DNA of 18,347 nt from Chloromonas sp. AAM2 (GCA_004335635.1 QAXH01006084.1:1129-19475); one strand, 5' to 3'; numbered from the stretch's first letter, positions 1 to 11,320 are shown. Notes: generated from the letters alone by a model not told the origin. A program made the numbers and translations.

Positions 1-454
1 GTCTTCATTTTCTTCCCTTCTTTAGGCTTGTCTCTGGATTCACACAGCACATGAGGTGCGTGGGGTTTAGTCAACATAGATTGGTGGCGTAGGGGCAAGA
101 CTAGTCTTGCATCTCGGGAGAACCTGCGGACATTCGTGCGATTGCCTTTTTCTAGGAGCGCCCACTTTCGCATGGTGTTTGAGACTTTCTGTGGTATGAG
201 CTCAACCAGTCTGGAGCATAGAAAACTCATCCGTATATGTTACTGCCTTGAGCTTTGATTTTACAACCACCCACGTGGCTTGCTCTTTTTTAGCTGCACC
301 TTCTTTGGTCAGGGTGACGAGCCTGTGCCAGGTCAAGTCGCTTGTATACTAGGGCTGCTGGGGCATCTCAGTGCGTTCGTCTCACCCATAATATCCATGG
401 CAATACATACACGGTGCAAAAAGACATTTCCCAGTTCTATTCTTCTATTGACCT

Positions 455-554
455 ACATTAGGCGGCATGTGTCTAGTGCCCAATGAAGCGCTGCGGCTGT
501 CTCAGTCGGGGGGTGGAGGGCTTGGCTACCTCCTCAAGGAGGCGATTGGCCACT
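455..554 (+). repeat. Dispersed hairpin repeat, copy 1
   Basis: This ~100-base block is nearly identical, in opposite orientation, to the last ~98 bases of the window (18250-18347). The first ~55 bases match almost perfectly; the rest diverges modestly. The part after about 508 is also shared with 12763-12808. Inside it lies a hairpin, CCTCC-TCAA-GGAGG, flanked by TGGC and GCCA which can extend the stem. No open frame is conserved between copies, so this is probably a non-coding mobile or structural repeat (SINE, MITE or element end). The class is not determined. Confidence 0.75.
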
Positions 555-799
555 TCCTGCAAGGTTGATCAGAATGGAGAATAGAGAATAGAGAAGATGC
601 AGGAACTGGCAATTGATTGGCCATTGCGGTTGGCACAGTGCTCTTGTTGTTTGTGTAATGCACCCTGTGCCAACAACTTTGCCAGCACGGGATTGCATGT
701 GTAACCTCAAGGTTGCTTCATGGTGCGCACTCTCTCCTTGTGTCAGTGTGCTGACCGCCATGCGTTCTGTGGCATGCGGGTGCCAACAACATAGGCGGG

Positions 800-808
800 T
801 ATATATAG
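800..808 (+). promoter_or_regulatory. TATA-box-like sequence
   Basis: TATATATAG follows a GC-rich stretch (GGCGGG), about 410 bases before the ATG of the CPC1/SPEF2 homologue. The sequence is a good TATA match. The distance would imply a long 5' UTR or an unseen 5' UTR intron, so the assignment to this gene is inference. Confidence 0.25.
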
Positions 809-1215
809 TATATCATTCAGTGACTGGTGACTGTCACCAGAGCCAGCTGTCGTATGATCCATTGAAAGCTCACCCGTCGCCAACTCCTGTACTGGGCACC
901 ACAATGGAGCAGGTCATTCTGTACATACAGCACAAACGGGTCAATGTGCTAGCCGTCAAGTGTATGCGCAGGTGATGCATAACAGCATGACAATAACACA
1001 ATCCCAACAGCCCTGACATGCCACTTGCATCAACGGCCAAACCCAACCGAAAGTACCAGGTCCCGTTTTCTCTTGAATAGCGCCTTTGTACACGCTTCCC
1101 GGCCTATGGAATTATATGCACTGATTCTTCGTTTGGCTGTAGCCAGATGCACCTGGCATGTATAGCTGCTATTGAAGCTCTTACCGGTCTGTAGTCAGCC
1201 GCGTGAGAATTCACG

Positions 1216-1757
1216 ATGTCGGACATCCTCCTAAACTGGCTGGCTCAGGAGGTCGAGCTTCCAGTGGAGGAGGTAGAGAAGGTGCGCTCGTTTTTGTGTG
1301 CCGTACGGGATGATGATGGCTCGCCCGGCTCCAGTCTTACGTGCTAGCCGCTGGAACTTTGCTGCTTCCAGGACTTCGCAAATGGCTACCTGTGGGGACA
1401 GCTCTTCAGCCACTTTAACATGCAGCCTGATTTCGACAAGTTTGAGAACAAAAGAAGCCCGGATGCGATGGTCAGCAACTATACAAGGCTTCAGGTGTGG
1501 CAAGACAACACGCGTTGCTCTGATTGCCTTTCAGACTTTCATTTATGCCATGCCGGCCACTTACCCCAGGCGGTTGCTGGCTGACAGTTCAGGCTCTGCT
1601 TGCATGCATTGACAATGTGCAGCCAACCTTCAAACGACTGGGGGTGACGATGAACACGCGAGTCGCCAACTCACTCATGCGGGAGGAGGCAGGGGTAGCC
1701 ATGCGTCTTCTCTACTCAATCAAGCAGAACCTTGGCCAGGTTAACAAGGACCTTGAG
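1216..1757 (+). other. CPC1: CH-like N-terminal domain of the CPC1/SPEF2 homologue (exons 1-3)
   Basis: Exons 1-3 encode residues 1-108. The order of motifs follows animal SPEF2: an N-terminal helix with the pattern ILxxWL, a segment F-x-x-G-Y-L-x-G with a following FxxQxDFxxF, then a RLQPT-like junction and LGV. In this family the domain is a calponin-homology relative thought to help microtubule attachment. The junctions between exons fall inside conserved motifs (SNYTRLQ joined to PTFKRLGV), which supports the splice sites. Confidence 0.85.
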
Positions 1758-4700
1758 GTGCGTTTCCCATCATTCACAACAACCACTAGAACAGGAGCTT
1801 CTACTCGAGCTACTGGCATCACAATGGCACAGCTGTGCTACAGCCATTCTTACACAGCAAGGGACTCGGAAGGTCTGGCCCATTGATCGTTCCAATGCAA
1901 TGGCTGTTCCGGCCTGACCCTCACTGGCTTGAGGTGCCTGGCTGCAGAAGTACAAGCACAGCGGGCGTATGGGGCGTGAGCTGGGTGCCTCTGTGGAGGC
2001 CAATCGCACGCTGCTGGAGAGCTTGCACTACCGTACACCCAAGCAGCAGTATGAGCAAGGGGGCATGCGGTGAGAGCTGGAAGGGAAGAGCCCGTATCAG
2101 CAAACGGCAGCACTAGCCCATGCGCGTGTACGTTGGTAGTGCAGGGTGTACGTTGGGTAGCCCAGGCCCGTGTGGGGTTGGGTCAGACCAGGACTTGCTG
2201 AATCCAGCTTGAACACTCTTGCACACACAGCCATGGCCCTTAATAGATCACTTGACAACATGCTGATAGCATTAAGTCCCTAGCGCTGTCCCACCTACCC
2301 TACATACCCTAGCCTTACCCTAACCTTACCCGAGCCTTGCACACAGGTTCTTTGAGGAGACGATGCGTGGCAAGATGACTGACACCACAAAGCACTTGAT
2401 GGAGTCCATGCATCTCCGTCGGTTCTCCGAACGCCAGTACAGAATGGAAGCCAACACTGCAGCAGCGATTGAGGCGGAGCGAGCCACCTTCACCAGCAAG
2501 CGGCAGGCATTTCACGACTCACAAACGGCCAACTTGGCTTCCGGTCGAACGGAGAAAAGCAAGCAGCTAGATCGCGATGCAGCAGTGCATGCCTCTCTTT
2601 TGCGGCGCAAGGAGGAGACGGAAAGGGAGGAGCTCAGGGTGGAGTTGGCGCTTGCGGAAGCGGCCAGGAGACGCAAGGCAGAGGGCGTGCAGCTGGCGGC
2701 ACAGGATGTAACACACGGCATCGACACCTTTGAGATTAATATGAAGCGTCTGCTCAAGGGTGCGTGAGGCGTAGTGGGTCTCTGGGCGTGGTGCAAAGGT
2801 TCAGGAAGAGCTAGGCAGGAAGAGCAATGGCGTGGTGCAAATGCATGGAAGAGAAGGCAGCGTGAGCTAAGAAGCCAAGGCATTGCTACGGCTAGACGTG
2901 TCAGCAAGTGCATAAGCAGAGGATGCTAGGCAGCCGAGAGGTGTCACAAGAAAGGACGGGAGTGACGGTGAGGTGTGATGAAGTGATAGGAAAACTCCCT
3001 CATGCGTTGCATCAAGCCAACAGGGTAATTGGAGGGCTATGCTGCCTGGAAAAGAACTCAAAGGCACCTAGGCTGGCTTGATGGCTTGATGCCGTGATAG
3101 CTCATCCTGGTGTGCTTGTTGCCCCCGCAGGTGATGACGTGGGTGATGAGCAGCTGACGCCCGCCACCACCCACTCCCCGCTGGAGCATCAGGCCAGGCT
3201 GAGGGCCATGGCAACCAGTACCACAAAGCTGCTGGAGGAGACGGCCGGGTACATGGGCACCGTGCAGGTGCGGCAACTGACTAACTTACTGGCCCTACTT
3301 GCAGCACAGCGCTTACAGTCGCTCATACATTGTTCCACCAGCAAGCCAACCAAGCACCTGTTTGTGAGCAACGATATGGGGGATTCTGTACCAGATCATA
3401 AGCACGTATGGGTATTGGCCCGTACAATAGTACACAGACTTGAGCAGTCAGGTGTCGAGTATCAGACGCCAACAGTGTCAAGTACCTGTGTGTGCACCAG
3501 AGCATAGAAGAGCTTGCCAGTACAGGTTTGAGCAGTCAGGTGTTAGTTGCACCAGTGCTGCTGTGGTGTATACTGTATACACAGGCCCAGCGTGCGGACG
3601 ACCTAGCCACCAAGCGGGAGCGCGAGGCCAGGCGGCGCCGCATGCTGGTGGAGCAGCAGGCAGCGGCGGCCGAGGCGCAGCGCAGGGCAGAGGCGGAGGC
3701 GCTGCTGCAGACCCTCGCCAGGCAGGCAGGGGAGGAGCAGAAGCTGGCGGCCAGGCTGTGGCAGCTGGGGCAGGAAAAGGAGGTACGGTTGCGTAACTTC
3801 ACCAGCGTCAGTCCAGGTTGTGCCTTACAACTGTCCTAGTCATGGGTTTTGCTTAGAGGGGACACCGCTTGAAGGCAGGAGTCGTGAGCTTAGGATACGT
3901 TTGGTGTGAGACGCTTGAACTGGGGTGCCACCTGCTACTCTGGCATACCCCATACAGTGCCGTGCTGGTTGTCAGTTCCTGCTAGCATGTGGTTGTGCCC
4001 TTGGCATTTGTGTGCGCAGGTGATGCGGGAGAACCGTGCCCTGCGTGAGCAGCAGTATGCCGAGCGGCGGGCCCAGGACTGGGAGCAGACCCTGAGACGG
4101 GAGCTGGAGCTGCACACATCCATGCGACAGCAGTACCAGGCGCAGACAGAGGCAGAGATGGCAGCATGGGCCGAGGCGCAGAAGGACCGTGCAGCGGCCA
4201 AGTCAGCCAAGCACAAGATCATGTGTGAGGGCATGGCGTGGCAATTGGTGCAGTTGGCGGAAAGGGCGGCAGTATACCGGGAGAAAACGGGCGAGCTCGT
4301 GCCCAGAAATGAGTGGCGGCGTTGGATGGCCATGTTTGTGGCCAGTGATTCTGAGCTGGGTGACCCCGTGGTTAAGGAAGAGAAGGTGGGCTAAAGGGTG
4401 AGATAGGGCTAGCTTGAGAAGCACCAGGGATTGCAATGGGTGACACCACTACAGGTGGTTTACAGGGGCGAGTCAACTGGGTATGGCCAATGCCAGAAGT
4501 TGTCCCCAAAAGCCAACAGCAAGTGTATCATGAGGAAACCAGGGCTGCTAGTGCAGATGGGCTTTTCCACTTCTTACCTGAAAGATTCCGTCTCATGTTG
4601 ATGTACGACTGGTGCTTGGTTGCTGCACACGCGTTGTGTTTGTTACTGCAGGCGGGCCCACAGCTGGACGGCCCACTGGCCCGGGCGGCTGTGGCAGACT

Positions 4701-7700
4701 GGCTTGCCTGCCTGGGCGAATTCGAGCGGGAGGACGGGGAGGCTATAGCACCCAACAGCTTGCTGGGGGCCCTTGTGTCCGAGCTTGAGCTACAGGCTCG
4801 CCCAGCGCCCCAGCACCAGCCAGCCACAGCCATACAGCAGCTGCCCTTGAAGCTAGCCGTGGTGGGTGCGCCTTTCTCAGGCAAGACCAGTGTGGCGCAT
4901 GCACTTGCTAAGCAGCACAGACTGCGGGTGCTGGACCCTGAGAGCCTGATAGCTGCGGCTATTGAAGCGGCCAAGGCCTGGACAGCAACACAGGAGGCAG
5001 AGCAGGCAGCGGCCAGAGCTGCAGCTGCAGCAGCAGGGGAAGCGCCAGCACCAGTGGAAAGAGAGGAGGCAACGGAGGTAGCGGCGGAGTCTGCCGCCCC
5101 GTCACCACAGCCCAGCAGACAGGCCGCGCTAGGCATAGCGCTACAAGCCGCCCTGCAAGCCGGTGAGGCTCTTCCAGACGCAGCCATAGTGTCTCTTGTG
5201 GTCATGGCGATGGAAAAAACGCTCATGTGGACACCACCGGTAGAAGTGGACGTGTCCAAGGTTCCCGCCAAGGGTGGGAAGGCGACAGCAAAGCCCGCTA
5301 AGGGCGCAGCGGTTCCGGAAGAGCCGCCAAAGCCTGCACAGGGTTTTGTCCTGGACGGCTTCCCTCGCACAGCAGCCCAGGCAGCGCTGCTGGAGCAGGA
5401 GCTGACTGGGCTGGACCTGGCAGCAGAGCAGCAGGTGCTGGAGCAAGCCAGCCGGCTGGCACCACCACCAGAGGCTGGCCTACCCCAGCTGCAACGTGTC
5501 CTGACCAGCGGCCTGGATGCAGTGTTAGTCTTGGGCTTAGCAGACCCCGAAGCTGCGCTGAAGCGGGCTTTGGGCCGCAGGCTAGACCCCTCCACAGGCC
5601 GTGTGTACCACCTAGAGTTTGACCCTCCTCCAACCAGTGACGTTGGGCTGGCAGGGCGGCTGCAGGAAGTCTCCGATCCAAGCAACGATGCTGTTCAAAT
5701 CCAGCAGCGCATGCTGGCACATGCCAGCGTGGCAACTGACTTGGAGGCCTGGCACAAGCGGTTTAGTCGTTTGCGGCGGCCCATTGATGGAAGCGGCAGC
5801 GTTGCAGATGTGATGACCGCAGCCGGGGACGCTGCAGGGGGGGTGCTGCGTGCCAAGGCAGCTGTGGAGTCGTGCCTGGCAGCGGCTGAAGCCGCACAGA
5901 AGGCGCGAGTGGCAGCAGAGCGGGCGCAGGAGTATGCTGAGTTAGCACGAACACATGCAGAAGCGGCTGCACTGGAGCTGTTGGTTGCAAAGAAAGCTGA
6001 AGTTCAGGCGCAGGCGCTGCTGGATGGGACGGCAGCGGAGGCCGCTGCGGGGGAGAAGAAGAAGGATGCCAAGGGTGCCAAGGGTGCCCCTGTCAGCCCA
6101 CCTGACCCAGCTGCTGTTGAGCTGCTCAAGGCGCAGTCAGCAGCCAAGTGTGCAGAGGCACTCAAGGTACGATATGATTTTCAAGGTGGAGAAAAGCTCA
6201 GCTCTTTATGACGCAGTTGTGTGCATGTGTGTGGTCTTTGCATTCTATGGCTTACCATCACAGGTCGTAGTCTTAGAACCTTGCGACATGCATAGGGAGC
6301 TAGACACATCAAGGTAACCTGGCTTCATGAATACAGCATGCGTGCAACTGAGATGTGTTTGCGCTCACAGGCTTGCCGAAGCGCGGCTTCTGATGCCATG
6401 GGTTACGCCGAGCGTGCCAGTGGAGCCGCAGAGACAGCGGCTGAGGCAGTGCAACGCGCCCGCGCCTCCCTGGGTGACGCCGAGGTGTCCGCTACGGCGG
6501 AAGTGGACGCAAAAGCTGCAGCGGCGGCGGCTGAAGAAGCTCAGGAAGCCGCGGCACAAGCTGCACAGAAAGCACAAGCATCAAAGGAGGCGGCAGAGGT
6601 CGCTTGCAGGTAAATTTACATGATAGCGGTTGCATGCCGATTGTGCGCGGACAAGATGGCACCAATGTCTTCCCGCGTTAGCATATGACAGTTCTAAAGA
6701 GGAAGTGTTTCTGCGTGTGATCTTGCTTGCAGAGAGGCAACAAAGTACGCAGAGGCAACAACGGTGGAGCATGGCGCACAGCTAGAGCTAACACCTCCGA
6801 CTGAAGCAGCGCAGGAACCGGTGGAGGTGCAGGCCGCCCAGCAGCAGGGCGTGCAGTCAGTAGCTGTGCCTGAGCCGCTGGCCACTGTCTTCATGCAGGT
6901 TGGTGCGATGAATGGTTGGTAGCGTAGATCAAGGGCCTGACACTGGTAATGCAGTGGGCGCAAGCAATCGTAAGGAATGTGTCGAGGCTGAAGCTGCATT
7001 TCATGTACAGCCGCTGGATTGGTTGACATGGGACGCGTTTATGCCTTTGTTATGCAGGAGTGGCGAGCATTGGAGAAGAACTACTTGGATGGTGTGGCCA
7101 TTAACATGTCATACATGGTAGAACGGAACGAGCTGGCCGTTGAGAGGTTCAACAAGATACGGACACACTTTAAGGCGCTGTTGGCGGCGCCGGACAACCG
7201 TTCGGCATTGGTGGCGAAATTCCAGCAGGTATGCACGCAAACCTGAAGCTGCTTCAAAGGCCTTTTGGGATCACTTGTGACGCCATGCAAGCTTGATCAC
7301 GTCGCTTTGCCGTAAGAGCCCACATGATTATGGGCAGGACTGCTGTTCGTGCGCAGGAATTCAACGGCATTGATGTCGACACACGCAAACTGAGGGAGAC
7401 CCAGGCTGAGCTGGTTCTTCGTTCCGAAGAGCTGCGCGAGGCTCTATGGGCTCTATGCGACAAAAAGATGGAGGCAGCTGAGGCGGAGAAAGCCAAAGTG
7501 GCAGCCAACTCCTTCGTGGCCGACCACTCCGCAATCCTCGCTCAGTACTACACTGGTTTGGCTCAAGTCGAGATGGACCGCCTATACGCTACACTAACCT
7601 TCATCAAAGGCAGTGTGCCGGTCAAGTATGGTGTGCTCTCGCCGGGCATCCCATCAGCAGACGGGGCGCCAGCGGTGCAAGAAACTTTGCAGGTCAGCGC

Positions 7701-9815
7701 GCCTGATCTTTTATCAGGTGTCGTGCCTCCAGAGCTCAAAGACAAGTTGGACGAGAAGAGTAAAACAGCGCTCCCCATGCCGGCAGCTTTTGCTCCGTTG
7801 TCAGCCAAGAGCAGCGCCCTTGCAACTGCACTCAAGCTGGCGTATGCTGCTGGAAATATCGCAATCGCCACCTTGCTTCCTCCTCCTGAACCCGAGCCAA
7901 GCAAGAAGGGGGCAGCTGCAGCCAAAAAGGACGCAGGCAAGAAGGGCGCCGCCCCGCCGCCACCACCGGCAGACGCAGTTGCCCCTGAATTGGCAGCTGC
8001 AATTGCAGCAGACGTGGCAGCGCTCGCAGCGCAAGAGGTCCGCATCTTGGAAGAGCGATTGACCCTCTTGGCAACGCAAGCAGTTGCAGCAGTTGACGGT
8101 TTAGCCCGGCTCAACTCGAGCACACTAGACACTCTCAGTAGGTGGATCAGAAGCCGTTACCAGGCGGAGTGCAGCGCTGCTCTGGCGCTTGACAAAGTCA
8201 TCAAGTCTGCAGCGGTAGCTGGCGATCAGCTAGCTGCAGAGCTGCGATTAGAGGACGATGGCACCATGGCGGTAGTGGACGAGACCGCACAGGTATGTGT
8301 CGTATGGACTACCACCAGACCAAGCTTGCAGCTTCGAGAGCTGACCATTAATGAATTGACGTAAACATACCACATGGCCTCGTTCTGAGTTCTTGTGCAC
8401 ATGTCCTGCATACAGGTGGTTCCACCACACCCAGGTTTCCCACCTCCCAAACCAGTGGAGCGGCCGCCACCTGCCAGCGTGCTGACCATCGCCCAACTGG
8501 TTGCACTTACCACCAAACTGGTCGATCTAGCACCAGCTGGTTACCTGAAGGTTGCAGAGCTGGCCGAGGTGCTCTTGCATGCCGGTGGCGAGGGCGGGTT
8601 GCCCGAGGGATGGCGGGACATCGGCTGCACGGCATTGCAGGGGGCGCTGCAGCTCCTGGACCCCACACACAGCGGGTATGCGGACTGGCGGCAGCTGCTG
8701 GCGTGTTTGGTGGGCGCTGCGTTCCCCGTCATCATGCAGGCTACCTGTGCTGACATGGCGGACCAATGCGAGGTGCGCAACCGTGCTCTTTTTGGGCTCA
8801 AACGCACTGCCGTGCGTCTTGACTTGCACAACAACGGCATCCTACGCTTCGATGATCATCACAAAGCACCGCATGCTTTGCTATGGCCCTCGGCGAACAA
8901 GCTTTGCTACGACGGTCGGATGGCCTCCCGTCCTGTCGATGTTGCTTGCCCTTAGCTCGAACAAGTTGCGTGGCGATAATGGATGCAGTTCATTAATGAC
9001 CTGTTTTTAGCACTTCCTATGTTTGCCGCTGCGCAGATGCTTCTTGAGGGTGACAAGGATAAGGACGGGCTTATATCTCAGGAGGAATGGATGGCCGTGG
9101 AGCTATGGTTCCAGTACCGCGCTTTCCAACCCGGTTCGGAAGCAGACCTAGAGGCAGCGCATGCCAGCGAAGAAGCGCGTGCTGAAGCGCGCAAGGTGGC
9201 GTTTGACAGGTGCGGGATGCACGCTCAGGGCAGAGTATAGCAACGTATTCACTATTCTCCGTACACGTTGCAAACGAATCCAATCGACCACTGTTCGTGA
9301 TTGTGCTGCGCTCTGTTCGTGCATGTGTTCGATGCATTTGCTGCTCGTCATGCTGCAGGGCGACAGCGCTGAAGAGAGTGCTATGGCATGCATTCTGCGC
9401 ACCAGCCCCCGAGGGCACTCCAATCGCCGGCAGCCCACGTGTGGACGTGCGCACTCTTTTGCTGTACCTGTGCGCCGATCGCGATCTCTTCGCCGGCGTC
9501 AAGAAGGCCTTCAGCGTTGCTGCTAATTCTATCGCATCAAACGCAAAGGTTGATGCGACACAGCTACACAAGGTTGCATATCCAATGGGCACGCAAGGCG
9601 GACAAGACATTAACTTGTGTCCCATGGACCAAGAAGCGTTGGCCACTGTTGTCTCGACCATCTATGCGTCACGAGGGGGCAGCCCAGATGGCACACCGGT
9701 GATCACAGCTGAGCAGTTGATATATGGTGCACATGGAGAGCACATTGTCAATCATCTGCTAGGCAGGTACCAGTGGCATGACCTGCTCATAGCATCAAAG
9801 ATGGCTCTTTATTGA
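1216..9815 (+). CDS. CPC1: CPC1/SPEF2 (KPL2) homologue, central-pair C1b projection protein, 16 exons
   Basis: Homologue of Chlamydomonas CPC1 and animal SPEF2, a large scaffold of the C1b projection of the flagellar central pair that is needed for normal beating. Exons: 1216-1281, 1372-1494, 1623-1757, 1948-2069, 2347-2759, 3131-3267, 3585-3782, 4020-4385, 4652-6166, 6371-6609, 6733-6898, 7058-7228, 7357-8292, 8416-8772, 9037-9209, 9359-9815. All introns are GT-AG and keep frame, giving 1857 residues, the expected family size. Order: CH-like domain (about 1-105, starting MSDILLNWLAQE), charged coiled coil (about 150-520), adenylate-kinase-like domain (about 585-910), Ala-rich helices (about 915-1110), SPEF2-conserved block starting EWRALEKNYLDG (1161-1217), long helical region, Pro-rich linker (about 1530-1550), degenerate EF-hand and canonical EF-hand (loop 1654-1665). 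The start is chosen because its N-terminus aligns with SPEF2. The last exon boundary is the least certain: a donor at 9766 offers another C-terminus. Confidence 0.93.
4844..5820 (+). other. CPC1: Adenylate-kinase-like domain inside CPC1/SPEF2 exon 9
   Basis: Residues about 585-910. Seen: a P-loop GAPFSGKTS (592-600, Lys598), the DGFPRT motif (755-760), a LID-type motif GRRLDPSTGRVYH (828-840) followed by FDPPP, and a C-terminal helix with QQR. The helix with GEALPDAAIVSLV (691-703) corresponds to the segment after the NMP-binding part of adenylate kinase. Between P-loop and DGFPRT sit two low-complexity insertions, Ala/Glu-rich (about 630-675) and Lys/Pro/Ala-rich (about 722-750), which classical enzymes lack. 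The usual Gly-Asp-x-x-Arg motif reads here as LDPESLIAAA, so the AMP-binding Arg appears to be missing. Activity is therefore open. Confidence 0.85.
8608..9100 (+). other. CPC1: C-terminal EF-hand pair of CPC1/SPEF2 (exons 14-15)
   Basis: Exon 15 encodes a textbook calcium loop, DKDKDGLISQEE (residues 1654-1665), with acidic residues at positions 1, 3, 5 and Glu at 12, followed by W. Upstream, in exon 14, the segment DPTHSGYADWRQ resembles a partner loop with weak ligands and is probably a structural EF-hand. The intron 8773-9036 lies between the two hands. Confidence 0.7.
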
Positions 9816-10030
9816 CCTGGCTACTTCCACTACCCTCTCACTCTCCTTGCCCTGTTGACTTGCATGTTTATTCTCGTTCGTTTCGTCGGACTGCTGAGCC
9901 GCTTTCCGCTTCAGGCCAAGGCATCTCACCTAGACGATTGCGATTGTTTTAATGGCATTGCGACATCGACGTGCGTATTGTATACTTTCGTTCATCCTTG
10001 ACCTGACCGATGCTGCTGAGACTTGACAGA

Positions 10031-10035
10031 TGTAA
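10031..10035 (+). terminator. TGTAA polyadenylation signal for the CPC1/SPEF2 gene
   Basis: TGTAA is the usual volvocalean polyadenylation signal. It lies 216 bases after the stop at 9813-9815 and about 100 bases after the alternative stop at 9931-9933. It is the first such pentamer I see after the gene. Confidence 0.6.
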
Positions 10036-10146
10036 TCCTTACACCAATTGAATTAAGTACTGTGTCCAGAAGTACGCCTGTTGACTGGCAATTATTGGAG
10101 AAAATGGCTCCGTACTTGAACACGGGTTTTCTTCATCAAAACGGTA

Positions 10147-10176
10147 AAATTTGGGCCTGGTAAAAGGCCGAAATTT
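10147..10176. repeat. Near-perfect inverted repeat (hairpin)
   Basis: AAATTTGGGCC and GGCCGAAATTT form 11-base arms with a single mismatch around an 8-base loop (TGGTAAAA). It lies about 110 bases beyond the TGTAA signal of the CPC1/SPEF2 gene. It could be a transcript-end hairpin or a remnant of a mobile element; the sequence alone does not decide. Confidence 0.5.
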
Positions 10177-11318
10177 CGCACTCTAAGACGGTGCTTATAG
10201 TGCAGTATCGCGGCGGCTGGCCGCTTTGGGACCCCTCCCGTGGCGTTTCGGTTTCGCTGTGTGCTTAGGGTTTTGGCCATTTGGCTGGTTCGTGTGTTGT
10301 TCAGGTCATGGCTGGATTGGCACCATGACGCAAACGCAACGAACGCCGTGTCTGTATCATATTATATCAGCATCACATCGTGTATCGTTTTCCGCTAGCC
10401 CACCGCCCCACGCACGACCTCCAGCAACCGCAATCACAACCACGGAAGCCAGGCCAAACGCGTCTGGCCGCGAACCTGGGCACGAAACTGGGCACACCTG
10501 CCCCCGTCTCACTCAAGTGCAATAATCGTAAAGTGTACGCGCACAACAAGTGCGGAGGCCTGGGTATGCGGGTTAGAGCTGGGTGCAATGGACCCACTCT
10601 TCTTCGGGAGTGGTCCAATAGTGTTTATGCAGGACCTACCTGTGTCACTTGGAATCAGCCCAATCAGATCTATGGCTGGTGAGATACAGCACTTTCAGGG
10701 TAGCATGTCGTCAGCCACTTTGCTTGTGCTTAGCTTTTCAGTACGGCGGCTGAATCGCACAAACCCTGATGCTTCTGATCCTTGTAGCAAGGCCTGTCTG
10801 TGATATGTCAAAGTCATGCTGAGTTTCCCCGCCATCAGTGAGAAACTGGGCTGCAAACATGAAAAGAAATTTCCCAGTTCTGGGACAGTTTGTGACATCT
10901 GATACTGACATGGTGAAGGTGTGTGGGTTAGGGTTATGTGCGATTGAGATGTGGTGTGGTGAGATGTGTTGGGTAGGCGATGTGTTGCGCATTGTGGACA
11001 ATGACTGAGATGTGTGGATTCTCTTCAGAACCAGTATCACTTATGTTGGTAGACGATGGTGTTGTGCCAGTACTGGGACAGATTGGGCAGTGTGGCACTG
11101 ACTGCTTGTGATGTTGTGTCAGTGTCATAGCCTGAAATATCGGCAAAAGTGTTTCGTAGATTACGTAAACCTCGGCGACCTTGGCCCTCAAATCGCACCT
11201 GCAAAGCCAAGGGGCGCGCATGGGACACGACAGATTTTGGCTGTGCGTGAGACCCTGATTTTGCACAAATCCTGTGTGCTGCAGCTTTCATCAACGACAA
11301 GGAGTTGCAACCTACAAG

Positions 11319-11320
<2 letters not shown>

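Larger units (their letters stand above)
1..1215. other. Upstream intergenic region and probable 5' flank of the CPC1/SPEF2 gene
   Basis: I see no convincing exon here on either strand; the open frames are short, lack splice-linked continuation and resemble nothing I know. The stretch holds a copy of the dispersed hairpin repeat (455-554), a short tandem AGAATAG run near 575-598, and a TATA-like sequence at 800-808. TGTAA pentamers at 654-658 and 699-703 could be the polyadenylation signal of a gene lying upstream of the window, but no coding exon before them supports this. Confidence 0.5.

Noticed and set aside
2295..2331. Telomere-like CCCTAA/CCCTA repeats
   Set aside because: Irregular spacing, and the run lies in the pyrimidine-rich end of intron 4 just before an acceptor; not an interstitial telomere array.
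4528..5685. A 385-codon antisense open frame on the minus strand
   Set aside because: It mirrors the GC- and Ala-rich exon 9. Its Ser/Ala/Cys-rich composition is typical of an antisense shadow and matches no domain.
4436..6211. A 591-codon open frame beginning at ATG 4436 as an independent gene
   Set aside because: Its first 72 codons lie in intron 8 of the CPC1/SPEF2 gene; the acceptor at 4651 and conserved family content from 4652 show that only 4652-6166 is exon 9.
10190..10260. Resemblance of GTGCAGTATCGCGGC to the start of U4 snRNA
   Set aside because: Only about ten bases agree and the downstream U4 sequence and pairing regions are absent.
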